A stretch of DNA of 34,627 bases from an uncultured Victivallales bacterium (GTDB lineage: Bacteria; Verrucomicrobiota; Lentisphaeria; Oligosphaerales; JAFGRS01). The notes below the pieces were generated by a model. The model saw only the letters and a list, made by a program, of their open reading frames with translations, ran no database searches and was not told where the DNA came from. The translations under genes and the position numbers were made by a program. Positions 8,396 to 15,862 of this stretch are shown here, piece after piece; position 1 is the first letter of the stretch; the number at the start of each line of letters is the position of its first letter. Location: assembly GCA_903834675.1 (NCBI GenBank), contig CAILKC010000124.1:1-34627 (forward strand), given 5' to 3'.

Positions 8396-8834
8396 TTCTG
8401 GCCTGGTAACGAGTTGCTAGCAAAGTTCCGCACAGGTTATCAACAGGCCAGCGCTCGCGCTGTCAACTCTCTGGTGATACTATTTTAAGTACTTGCGCCA
8501 TAGTTTCTTATGTTCATTATCGACGGGTCTTGTGGCATTTTCGTGGAGACCCGAATCGGAGCGGCGCCGACTTATGCACAGCGCCCGCTTGCAGGTACAG
8601 AAGCACCGTTGGTGACGGCATTTCGGTGACGCGTGGGGGGCGCCAATGCGGCTGTGCTCTTGGGTAACGCCGCTAGGTGAAGTGCGGCGGCAGCGACTCG
8701 CCGCGGTGAGTCGCCGACGCCGCTTTGGCTGACCCCTACAGCATCGCGGCAGCGCCGGGAAACTTAGTAGCGCGGAGAGCACGCCAACGAAACGGCGCGC
8801 TGGACGGTGGGAACGAGAGGGGGGCGAAACAGAC
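8396..8834. other. 439-bp gap without a gene between holB and tRNA-Glu
   Basis: No convincing reading frame. The stretch around 8470-8520 is clearly richer in A and T than its surroundings. The only strong structure is the hairpin at 8684-8723. The gap lies on the 3' side of the tRNA, where integrating elements often insert, but I see no duplicated tRNA end or integrase. Confidence 0.5.
8684..8723 (+). terminator. Strong hairpin, possible terminator
   Basis: A 13-bp stem in two parts: GCGGCG (8684-8689) pairs with CGCCGC (8718-8723), and GCGACTC (8693-8699) pairs with GAGTCGC (8708-8714), around an 8-nt loop. Only three T residues follow on the + strand, so terminator function is uncertain. 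It lies about 290 nt after holB. Confidence 0.35.
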
Positions 8835-8910
8835 TGGCGTCCCCAAGGGGAGTCGAACCCCTGTTTACGGGATGAGAACCCGTTGTCCTGGGCCACTAGA
8901 CGATGGGGAC
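8835..8910 (-). tRNA. tRNA-Glu (anticodon CTC)
   Basis: Read leftward from 8910, the acceptor stem GTCCCCA pairs with TGGGGAC. The anticodon arm is ACGGG-TTCTCAT-CCCGT, giving anticodon CTC, and the T-arm is AGGGG-TTCGACT-CCCCT. The D-arm begins TCGTCTAGTGG, as in other bacterial glutamate tRNAs. Discriminator G is followed by an encoded CCA (8837-8835). Total length is 76 nt including CCA. Confidence 0.95.
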
Positions 8911-8924
8911 GTGTGACGCAGGGT

Positions 8925-8952
8925 ACATTACAGGAACAGACGGCGACGTCAA
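8925..8952 (-). promoter_or_regulatory. Candidate promoter for tRNA-Glu
   Basis: Read leftward: TTGACG (8952-8947), a 16-bp spacer and TAATGT (8930-8925). Transcription would begin about seven bases before the mature 5' end of the tRNA. The -35 is good and the -10 weak. Confidence 0.45.
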
Positions 8953-9093
8953 GCTGCCTGGCACGGTTTCCAGTGGCGCGCCTGGCGGCATTTCCGGGGC
9001 TGTGGCGTCGTCGCCAGCGTCGATACCGGTGACGACCCAGACGCGCTCGGCTTGGATTGACCACGGGGATAATGCAGCGGAGGGTAGCGCGGC

Positions 9094-10554
9094 ATGGCGC
9101 TTCGGGAAAGCATCACGGCGGCGACCGTCTGCCTGCCCCAGGCCGCGGGGCGCTTCTATCCGGCGGCAGCGGAGCCCCTGTCGCGGGCGCTGCGGGGGTT
9201 CCTCCCGGAACGCTCGAAGCCCGTTGAAGGTGGCCCAGCCGCGGCCGTGATCGTGCCCCATGCGGCCTACAGCTACTCCGGCCGGATCGCCGGGCGCGTC
9301 TATGCCTGCGTGGACGGAACGCGCCTCGAACGGGTGGTCGTGCTCGCCCCCAGCCACCACGCCACCTTCCGGGGTCTCGGGGTTGGCGGGTTCAGCGCTT
9401 TCCGTACCCCGCTGGGCGATCTGCCCGTCGATACCGGCATCTGCGGCGAACTGGCGCAGGGCGGCCAGGGCATCGCCAACCGCGCCGAGGCCTTCCTTGG
9501 TGAGCACGCCATAGAGGTGCAACTGCCCTTCCTGCAGACCGTCTGCCCCGCGGCCAGGCTGGTGCCGCTGCTCTGCGGCGAGATGTGGCCGGAGGAAGTG
9601 GCTGAGATCGCGGCACGCCTGGCGGCAGCAGTGCCACACGAAGGCACGCTGTGGGTGGTCAGCAGCGATTTCACCCACTACGGCGAGGACTTCGGCTATG
9701 TGCCCTTCAGGCGGGATGTTCTGGCCCGCGTCGAGCAGCTCGACCACGGCGCCATCGAAGCCATCCTGCGCCGGGATGCGACAGCGCTGCGGGAGTACCT
9801 ACGGGCGACCGGCGCCACCGTCTGCGGCGCCGACGCCATCGGCATCTTGTTGTCCCTGCTGCCGCACCTCGGCTCCGCCTGGGGCACGCACCTGCTGGAG
9901 TACACCCAGTCAGGCCGCCTGGCGCACGACGAGACGCATAGCGTCGGCTATGCCGGGATCACCTTCACCAACGCGGCCGCCCGCACCGAGTCCCTTGTCT
10001 GGCGACCCTCTGCCGCGGCTGGTGAGACGCTGCTGGCTCTGGCGCATGAGACGCTCGCCGCCGAACTCCAGGGACGGACGTACTCGCCCCCGGAACCCGC
10101 CGCGCTGCCGACGGACATCACCCGCGTCGGCGCGGTCTTTGTCAGCCTCTATGTCGATGGCACACTGCGCGGCTGCATGGGCTCGCTGGAACCGCGGCAA
10201 GCGCTCTACCGCGAGGTCATGGTCAACGCCTCGAACGCGGCCTTCCGAGACCCGCGTTTTCAGCCGCTGCAGCCCGCCGAATTCGCCCGCCTTGACCTGG
10301 AGATCGCAGTGCTCAGTCCGCTGCGACGCCTCGCCGACCCGATGCACTTCGAGGTGGGCCGCCACGGCCTTGTCCTGCGGCGCGGGCGGCACGAGGCGGT
10401 CTGCCTGCCTCAGGTGGTGACCGAACTGGGCCCCAACCGCCAAGCGACCCTCGAACACCTCTGTCGCAAGGCCGGCCTGCCCCCCGGAGCCTGGCGCCAG
10501 GCAGCGGAGTTTTTCGTGTTCGAAGCCTGCGTGTTCCGTGCCTGCCGGAGATAG
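9094..10554 (+). CDS. Memo-AMMECR1 fusion (AmmeMemoRadiSam proteins B and A)
   Basis: Residues about 10-285 form a Memo domain: VPHAAYSYSG (54-63), APSHHATFRGLGVGG, EHAIEVQLPFLQ, SSDFTHYGEDFGY and CGADAIGILLSLL. Memo resembles extradiol dioxygenases and uses His residues at its active-site pocket. Residues about 300-480 form an AMMECR1 domain with VSLYVDGTLRGCMGSLEP, NASNAAFRDPRFQPL and LEIAVLSPL. In many bacteria and archaea the two accompany a radical-SAM protein as the AmmeMemoRadiSam set; that third partner is not in this window. The reaction is not established. The start ATG has GGAGGG about nine bases upstream. The 486-residue length fits a full two-domain fusion. Confidence 0.9.
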   Translation: MALRESITAATVCLPQAAGRFYPAAAEPLSRALRGFLPERSKPVEGGPAAAVIVPHAAYSYSGRIAGRVYACVDGTRLERVVVLAPSHHATFRGLGVGGFSAFRTPLGDLPVDTGICGELAQGGQGIANRAEAFLGEHAIEVQLPFLQTVCPAARLVPLLCGEMWPEEVAEIAARLAAAVPHEGTLWVVSSDFTHYGEDFGYVPFRRDVLARVEQLDHGAIEAILRRDATALREYLRATGATVCGADAIGILLSLLPHLGSAWGTHLLEYTQSGRLAHDETHSVGYAGITFTNAAARTESLVWRPSAAAGETLLALAHETLAAELQGRTYSPPEPAALPTDITRVGAVFVSLYVDGTLRGCMGSLEPRQALYREVMVNASNAAFRDPRFQPLQPAEFARLDLEIAVLSPLRRLADPMHFEVGRHGLVLRRGRHEAVCLPQVVTELGPNRQATLEHLCRKAGLPPGAWRQAAEFFVFEACVFRACRR

Positions 10555-10574
10555 TGGGGGCTTGGGGCTCGGGG

Positions 10575-10706
10575 CGAAACGGGGAAACGGCGAGACGGCG
10601 AGGCGGCGGCCGGAGGAGGAGAGGAGGAGAGGCGAGACGGCGAAACGGGGAAACGGCGAGACGGCGAGGCGGCGGCCGGAGGAGGAGAGGAGGAGAGGCG
10701 AGACGG
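10575..10706. repeat. 66-bp tandem duplication, G/A-rich on the + strand
   Basis: Two back-to-back copies of a 66-bp unit (10575-10640 and 10641-10706). Each begins CGAAACGGGGAAACGGCGAG, is almost free of T on the + strand and is built from short GGCGAGACGG- and GGAGGA-like words. It starts 21 nt after the Memo-AMMECR1 stop. The period is a multiple of three, so frames on either strand stay open, but nothing suggests a gene. Confidence 0.8.
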
Positions 10707-10948
10707 CGAGGGGGAGGAAAGGCGGCAGGCAGGTAGTAGAGGCTTTAGCCGGTTTCGTGTATCCGCTCGGACCCGTCCCACGACTCGACCACATGGCAAG
10801 CAGGCCGCAGTCCAACCCGGGAGTCTCCTGCCCGCGGGCCGACTCGTTCCGGCCGACCCGGAATGACCCACGAAGCGGCCGCTGAACGCAACTCAACCGC
10901 AAGCGCGCTGGTTCTCTCGAAACCGCCCGCTCCACTGCGCCCTGCACC

Positions 10949-10976
10949 TTGCAAACCCTGTGGCTGCGGGTATCCT
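10949..10976 (+). promoter_or_regulatory. Candidate promoter for the GYF/RDD gene
   Basis: TTGCAA (10949-10954), a 16-bp spacer and TATCCT (10971-10976). The same pair of words, TTGCAT and TATCCT at 17 bp, stands before the lipoprotein gene at 17572. The expected leader is about 110 nt. The rest of the 10555-11091 gap shows nothing else beyond the tandem duplication. Confidence 0.35.
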
Positions 10977-11091
10977 TTGGGGGGTGCGGAGGGCGGCATT
11001 TTGCCGTCCGACAGGGCGCGCCTGGGGACTGGCCTGCACGACGACTTTCCGCCCGGGGCATTCCAGGCGCCGATGTGCTAGGAGGTATGGC

Positions 11092-11949
11092 ATGGCAACG
11101 TGGTATTACGTCGAGAACAACCAGCAGGCCGGGCCGCTGGACGATGAGGGCTTCGCTCGCCTGGTCAGCCAGGGGCGGATTCAGGCTACGACGCTGGTCT
11201 GGAATGAGACCATGACCCACTGGCTGCCCTATGCCCAGGCCCGCGCCGCCAGCGTGCAGCGCCAGGCCGAGGCGCTGGCCACAGGCGCCGGGGTCGGCAC
11301 GCCACAGGACAGCCCCGCGCCCCTGCGGGCGATGACGGGGGCCGACGCCGGCGGCGCCGTGGCCGCGATCCCCTGTGCCACGTGCGGCCTACCGTTCCCG
11401 CCCCAAGAGGTCCTCCCCATCAACGGCCAGTGGGTCTGCGCCGGCTGCAACGCTCTCACCCAGCAGGCGCTGCGCGAGAGTGCTTCCAGCCGGCCTGTGG
11501 TGCATTACGCCGGCTTCTGGATCCGTGTGGTTGCCAAGCTCGTCGATGGCCTCACCCTGTTCGTCGGCAACCTGGTGGTGGGCTTCTGTATCCAAGGCGG
11601 TTTCGCGGCCGGCTTCGGCCCGGCCATGGACACGGCCGGCGGGCCAGCCGACATCGCCATGAAGATCGCCGGCTTCGGCGTGACCTTGCTGGTGCAGCTC
11701 GTGGTCGGCCTCTGCTACACCACCTTCTTCCTGGGCCGCTTCGGCGCTACGCCCGGCAAGATGGCCTGCGGCCTCCTGGTCGTGCGTGCGGACGGGTCCG
11801 CGGTGACCTATGGCCGCGCCGTTGGGCGCCACTTTGCCGACATGCTCAGCGGCCTCACCCTCTGCATCGGATACCTGATCGCCGCCTTCGACCTGGAAAA
11901 GCGGGCGCTGCACGACCACATCTGCGATACCCGAGTGGTCCACAAGTAG
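11092..11949 (+). CDS. GYF-zinc ribbon-RDD membrane protein
   Basis: A 285-residue three-part protein. Residues 1-50 are a GYF_2 domain (WYYVENNQQAGPLDDEGF, then TLVWNETMTHW), a peptide-binding module. Residues 95-119 form a treble-clef or ribbon site, Cys95-x2-Cys98 and Cys116-x2-Cys119. From about residue 138 an RDD membrane domain follows (YAGFWIRVVAKLVDGL, with Arg145 and Asp152) and ends with GRFGATPGKMACGLLVVRADG. Three to four membrane helices are visible. The cytosolic GYF and zinc parts probably recruit a partner to the membrane; its identity is unknown. The ATG at 11092 has AGGAGG at ideal spacing, so the longer frame upstream is rejected. Convergent with the ApbE gene. Confidence 0.88.
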   Translation: MATWYYVENNQQAGPLDDEGFARLVSQGRIQATTLVWNETMTHWLPYAQARAASVQRQAEALATGAGVGTPQDSPAPLRAMTGADAGGAVAAIPCATCGLPFPPQEVLPINGQWVCAGCNALTQQALRESASSRPVVHYAGFWIRVVAKLVDGLTLFVGNLVVGFCIQGGFAAGFGPAMDTAGGPADIAMKIAGFGVTLLVQLVVGLCYTTFFLGRFGATPGKMACGLLVVRADGSAVTYGRAVGRHFADMLSGLTLCIGYLIAAFDLEKRALHDHICDTRVVHK

Positions 11950-12030
11950 CCCGAGAGCCTCGCCGGCGCTCTTTGACGGGCAGCCGGCTGCCATCTCCAT
12001 GAGCCAGCACGACGACTCCGACGCTAGGCG

Positions 12031-12996
12031 CTACGGTAACAGCTCGGCCTGCCCGTAGGTACGCGCTACGGGGGGCGCGGCGGCAGCCGCCGCCATCACC
12101 GTCATGGCCCAGAGGTCGGGGTGACGCCGGGAAAAGGCGTCTGCTTCGGCGGGCGAAAACACCATGTACGCGGTCGACAGCGCGTCGGCTGCCGCCGCCG
12201 AGTCGCAGAGGATCCAGGCGCCCATGGTGGCCGTGACCGGTCGGCCCCGGCGCGGGTCCAGAATATGGCGCCCCTTGACGGCCATTCCCGAGCCGCTCAG
12301 AGCCGCATTGTGGAGGCGCAGACGCGAGAAACCCTGGGCACTGCCCCAGTCGCCCCCGACGCCGACCACCCACCCCCGCTCCCCGGGCGTCGGCCCGGGC
12401 CCGAGGGCAAGCGCTGTACTGGTGCCCGAATGCACCAGCACATTGTCCACCTTCCAGTCCACCAGCGTCTCTCGCAACCCGTCCAGAGCGAAGCCCTTAC
12501 CCACCGCGCCAAGATCCAGGATTACGCCCCGCGAATCAGGGGCGAGGGTAACGCTGAACTCGCGTGGAGCGCCGCTTTCCGGCGGGGTGGCGTAGAGTTG
12601 CAGTTGCCGCATGCCCACGCGAGCCAGGGCATCGGCAAGCAGCCTTGGCGCGGGCGTCTCCAGGCCCTGCCGCCGGGCCTCGGCCCAACAGGCGAGCAGC
12701 GGGCCGCAGGTCACGTCGAAGGCGCCCGCGGTCTCCTGGGCCAGATGCGCGGCCAATCTCAGGCAGGTATAGGCTTCGAGGGACAGACGGGCGGTCTCGC
12801 CGGGGCGCAGGCGGTTGATCTGGGAGATATCGCTGCCGGGGTCGTGGCGGCTGAGCAGGCGTTCGTAGCGGTCTACTTCCCGAAACAACTCGCTGGCGAC
12901 CTCCCCAGCATAGCGGGCGCTGCCGCCCGCCACGACGACTTCGAAGCGGGTGGTCATGGCCTCGTGGGCAAAGCGATGCAGCGGCAGGTCTTCCAT
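12031..12996 (-). CDS. apbE: ApbE-family FAD:protein FMN transferase
   Basis: ApbE enzymes attach FMN covalently to Ser or Thr of target proteins, using FAD and Mg2+. This 321-residue copy has HEAMTTRFEVVV at the start, VILDLGAVGKGFALDGLRE near residue 175, VHSGTSTALALG, GRHILDPRRGRPV and the metal-site motif AAADALSTAYMV. It lacks an N-terminal signal peptide or lipobox, whereas most ApbE proteins are exported lipoproteins. The ATG is one base past the TGA of the cytochrome-b-like gene, so the two are probably translationally coupled. It closes the redox operon, which suggests that a flavinylated protein takes part, but no target motif of the SGAT type is visible in the neighbouring proteins. 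Confidence 0.92.
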   Translation of the reverse strand: MEDLPLHRFAHEAMTTRFEVVVAGGSARYAGEVASELFREVDRYERLLSRHDPGSDISQINRLRPGETARLSLEAYTCLRLAAHLAQETAGAFDVTCGPLLACWAEARRQGLETPAPRLLADALARVGMRQLQLYATPPESGAPREFSVTLAPDSRGVILDLGAVGKGFALDGLRETLVDWKVDNVLVHSGTSTALALGPGPTPGERGWVVGVGGDWGSAQGFSRLRLHNAALSGSGMAVKGRHILDPRRGRPVTATMGAWILCDSAAAADALSTAYMVFSPAEADAFSRRHPDLWAMTVMAAAAAAPPVARTYGQAELLP

Positions 12997-12997
12997 G

Positions 12998-13537
12998 TCA
13001 TCCCTGGGCTTGCCGCAAGCGGGCCTCGGCGTAGGTCAGGCTCAGCGCCAGCGCCAGCGCCGCCAGACCGCAGCCACGGTGGAGCGCTACCAGCAGCACC
13101 TGGCCGTCACTCCCCAGCAGTGGCAACATGGCGACCAGGGGCGTGACCATGACCCCGATCAGGGCCAGCGCCAGCAACCAGAAGCCGAGACGGTGGCCCG
13201 GGCAATAGGCAGGACCCGCCGCTGAACCGACCTCGAAACCGAAACGCGGGCCCAGAACAAGCAGCGTCAGGGGGAACGCCGCCGCCAGCCCGCCCCCGCA
13301 ACCCACGTGCAGCAGCAGCAGGTAACCCCTCAGCGCTTGGCCTGTAAGACGGGACCCGAACCCGCTCAGGGCCAGCGCGATGAAGCTCAACGCGGCGCAG
13401 CAGAGGACGAGCCGTTCCAGGCCCGGAAACCGCTGTGCGCCGGCAGCGCCGGAGGCGCGGCTACGCCGGAGGCGCAGGCAGGCCAGCAGCAGGAGCCCGG
13501 TCCCGAAAAGGCCGAGAGCTGAGAGGAGCTGAAGCAT
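12998..13537 (-). CDS. Cytochrome b561-like integral membrane protein
   Basis: A 179-residue protein with five predicted membrane helices (about 3-20, 40-58, 70-96, 118-142 and 146-170). Three histidines lie in or at helix ends: His77 in LLLLHVGCGGG, His115 in YCPGHRLGFW and His153 in VALHRGCGLA. The LHxGxG-type settings and the ALSGFGSRLTG segment after helix 2 resemble cytochrome b561 and the b-subunits of membrane dehydrogenases, so one or two b-type hemes are plausible, though family membership is not certain. It starts 12 nt after the multiheme cytochrome and ends one base before apbE. The inferred role is quinone-linked electron exchange with the cytochrome c. Confidence 0.65.
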   Translation of the reverse strand: MLQLLSALGLFGTGLLLLACLRLRRSRASGAAGAQRFPGLERLVLCCAALSFIALALSGFGSRLTGQALRGYLLLLHVGCGGGLAAAFPLTLLVLGPRFGFEVGSAAGPAYCPGHRLGFWLLALALIGVMVTPLVAMLPLLGSDGQVLLVALHRGCGLAALALALSLTYAEARLRQAQG

Positions 13538-13549
13538 GGCGTTCGTCTC

Positions 13550-15862
13550 TCATCCCCTATGGCTGAAGAACCCCGCCGCACGCCGCACGCCGGGCAGGAC
13601 GAAGGCGAGCACGATCAGCCCGCTGGCCGCAACGGCGACTCCCAAGGCTGCCTTGAACCACGGGCGGAGGTAGAAGGTCCAGGCAAACAGCCGGTTGAAG
13701 GGGACCTGCAACCCGTGCCAGTCGTACATGTGCGTCACCGCCGACCGGGAAGTGAGCAGCGGCCCGGCCGCCGGGACCGTACCGAACAACAGCGCCGCCG
13801 TGGGCGAATGGCAATCGGTACAGCCGCCGCTGCCCAGGGCGCGTCTCGCCGGGCGCACGTCGTGGGCGACGGCCCAGGCACAGGGCTCCGCCGCGGGGTC
13901 CGTCACCGCCTCCAGGGACAGGCCGCCGCTGGCCGTAAGCCGGAAGAGCTTCCCCGAGCTGACGTAGCCGTAGGACACGCCCGGCACCTTCTCCGCCGCC
14001 GCCAGGACCTGCAAGACACGGGCGACCTGATCCTCGTTGAAGGCCTCCTCGCGCCCCGTCGTCGCCGCTACCGCCGCCAACACGAATTCCGGCAGCAGCG
14101 GCACGATCTCGGCGCCCCGTTGCCAGGCCCACCCGCTGAGTTTAGGGGCCGTCTCCAAGGGGGTCACCTCGAGGGCGCCATGGCTCGCTGCGTAGCGTTT
14201 GCGGCCCGCGAGCAGCAGCGGTTGTCCGGGCGCGTCAGGCCACTGCGACAGGGCCTGCAGCGTCCCCAGCAACCGCGCCGCGAGCGCGGAGTCGAGCTCC
14301 ACTGCTGGGTCGAAATCGGGGACCAGTGGCGTCAGCCCGCCGGGGCCCAGCCAGGCCCACCAGCCGCCGCCGCGAGTGCCCGCTGGCGCCGGACGGGCTT
14401 GCAGGCGGCCGTCCGCGGTGGGCTCATAGAGCGAGTTGCCCAGGACCAGTACCGTCGCCTCAGATGTCTCTGCAACCCGCCCCAGCGCCGCCAGGATGCC
14501 GCTGACTTGGTGGCCCGCATCCAGAATGCCTTTGCCCGCCGTCGCCAGCGCTTCCGGACGGAGCGGCGTCGCCTTGCCAGCCTCGATCCTGGCCCAGAAT
14601 GCCGGCCAGGCCATCCGGTGCGGTGCGATGCGGCCATCCAGCGTCTTCATGAACACCGGTTCGACGATCTGGGGAGCGTCGGTGTACCACTGCGCCCGGC
14701 CGTGGATGCCGAGACGGTTGGCCCGCGCGGTACGTACCCTGCGCGGTACGTTCTCCGGCCAGAACCCCGAATGGCAGGCCGTGCAGGAGAGCGTCTCGAA
14801 ATGGCTCGGCGGCAGTCCCCGATGCCGTGGGCGCGGCGCCCCGAGCCGCCCGGCCGTCCCAGCCCCGGCTTGACCCGTGCCCAGGTGACAACCCCGGCAG
14901 GAAAACTCGGCCGAACCGCGCGCTTGGCCAACCGCGGCCTCGCCCTCGTAGCCACGGATAGGCTGGTGGTCGGCGCCGTTGCGATGACAGTCGACGCACT
15001 GCAGGCCGGCCCGGGTGTGGACATCCCCGTCAACCTGCCAGCGCTCCGTCTTGACCGGCGCAACCGAGTGGCAGAACAGGCAGTTGCGGTCCGGCGGGCG
15101 GTAGCTCAGATCCACCAGCACCCGGTGCTTGGGATCGAACTGGCCAAGATCGTAGCGGACATAGGGCGGAACCGCATACTGGTGATCGTCGGGGTTGGGC
15201 CCATCGATCAGGCGCCAGCTCTCGCGCACCCGCGAGGCCATACCGCCGACCTCGCCAAAGCCGTCGGCGGCGGTGGCGGCCCAGCGAAAATTCTCCCGCC
15301 CGATCTGCTTGGCCCACTCGCTCGGATCCTGCCGCGGGGAAGCGCCATGGCAGGCCTGGCAGTGAATTTCGACCTTCCCCGAGACCTCCCAACGCGCCCC
15401 CGGGTCAGCCAGCTCGTCGACCGGGTCGCCCCAGCCGCCGCCCGGGAAGTGCCGTCCCCATAACGTCGTACACTGCCAGGGGGTCAACCCCAGAGCCGCC
15501 GGCGTCCACGTCTGCGGCCAGCCGTGCCCCGACACCGGCACCTGTGTCCCGCTCGCCGGGTCCACCCAGAACCACGGCTGAGCCGGGCGCCCCAGACGCG
15601 CCGCCGGCGTCTCCGGACTGAAGTGGAAGCCGCCCGCGACGGCCGCATAATCATGGCAAGACCCGCAGGTCTGGCGCGCGGAATACGGCGGCGCGCCCGG
15701 CGCGCTCGGCACGATGGCATCGCCCGCCTCGTCGACCAGCACCAACCGGTGTACCGGCGTGGTACGGCTGCCGTCCCATTCCCCCGCCCGCCCGGACGGT
15801 TCCTGGGAACGTGCCGCGCCAACCAGGAGCAGCAGAACAACGGCGGCAGCAGGCAGGTTCAA
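13550..15862 (-). CDS. Seven-heme membrane-anchored cytochrome c
   Basis: This 770-residue protein has a signal peptide (residues 1-19, cut near ARS-QE), seven CxxCH heme motifs at Cys66, 168, 261, 289, 322, 360 and 681, and a membrane helix at about 736-758 followed by a basic tail. The long heme-free stretch between residues 365 and 680 contains no fold I recognise. The layout fits a periplasmic electron carrier held by a C-terminal anchor, as in quinol:multiheme-cytochrome complexes. The TTG start at 15862 overlaps the TGA of the oxidoreductase gene (TTGA) and has GGGAG eight bases upstream, supporting translational coupling. The start is well placed for the signal peptide. Confidence 0.88.
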   Translation of the reverse strand: MNLPAAAVVLLLLVGAARSQEPSGRAGEWDGSRTTPVHRLVLVDEAGDAIVPSAPGAPPYSARQTCGSCHDYAAVAGGFHFSPETPAARLGRPAQPWFWVDPASGTQVPVSGHGWPQTWTPAALGLTPWQCTTLWGRHFPGGGWGDPVDELADPGARWEVSGKVEIHCQACHGASPRQDPSEWAKQIGRENFRWAATAADGFGEVGGMASRVRESWRLIDGPNPDDHQYAVPPYVRYDLGQFDPKHRVLVDLSYRPPDRNCLFCHSVAPVKTERWQVDGDVHTRAGLQCVDCHRNGADHQPIRGYEGEAAVGQARGSAEFSCRGCHLGTGQAGAGTAGRLGAPRPRHRGLPPSHFETLSCTACHSGFWPENVPRRVRTARANRLGIHGRAQWYTDAPQIVEPVFMKTLDGRIAPHRMAWPAFWARIEAGKATPLRPEALATAGKGILDAGHQVSGILAALGRVAETSEATVLVLGNSLYEPTADGRLQARPAPAGTRGGGWWAWLGPGGLTPLVPDFDPAVELDSALAARLLGTLQALSQWPDAPGQPLLLAGRKRYAASHGALEVTPLETAPKLSGWAWQRGAEIVPLLPEFVLAAVAATTGREEAFNEDQVARVLQVLAAAEKVPGVSYGYVSSGKLFRLTASGGLSLEAVTDPAAEPCAWAVAHDVRPARRALGSGGCTDCHSPTAALLFGTVPAAGPLLTSRSAVTHMYDWHGLQVPFNRLFAWTFYLRPWFKAALGVAVAASGLIVLAFVLPGVRRAAGFFSHRG

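Noticed and set aside
8437..8445. DnaA-box-like TTATCAACA
   Set aside because: A single imperfect copy with no cluster of boxes and no origin genes nearby.
9910..11220. A 436-residue open frame on the - strand through the 66-bp repeats
   Set aside because: It reads the tandem duplication and the antisense of two real genes; the repeats stay open only because 66 is a multiple of three.
13559..15463. A 634-residue open frame on the + strand
   Set aside because: Antisense to the seven-heme cytochrome, whose heme motifs and signal peptide prove the other strand.
12998..15862. ApbE flavinylation motif in the cytochrome or the membrane protein
   Set aside because: I looked for SGAT/SGAS-type sites. 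Only SGAAGA and SGGCT-like strings are present, and they lack the required Thr or Ser context.
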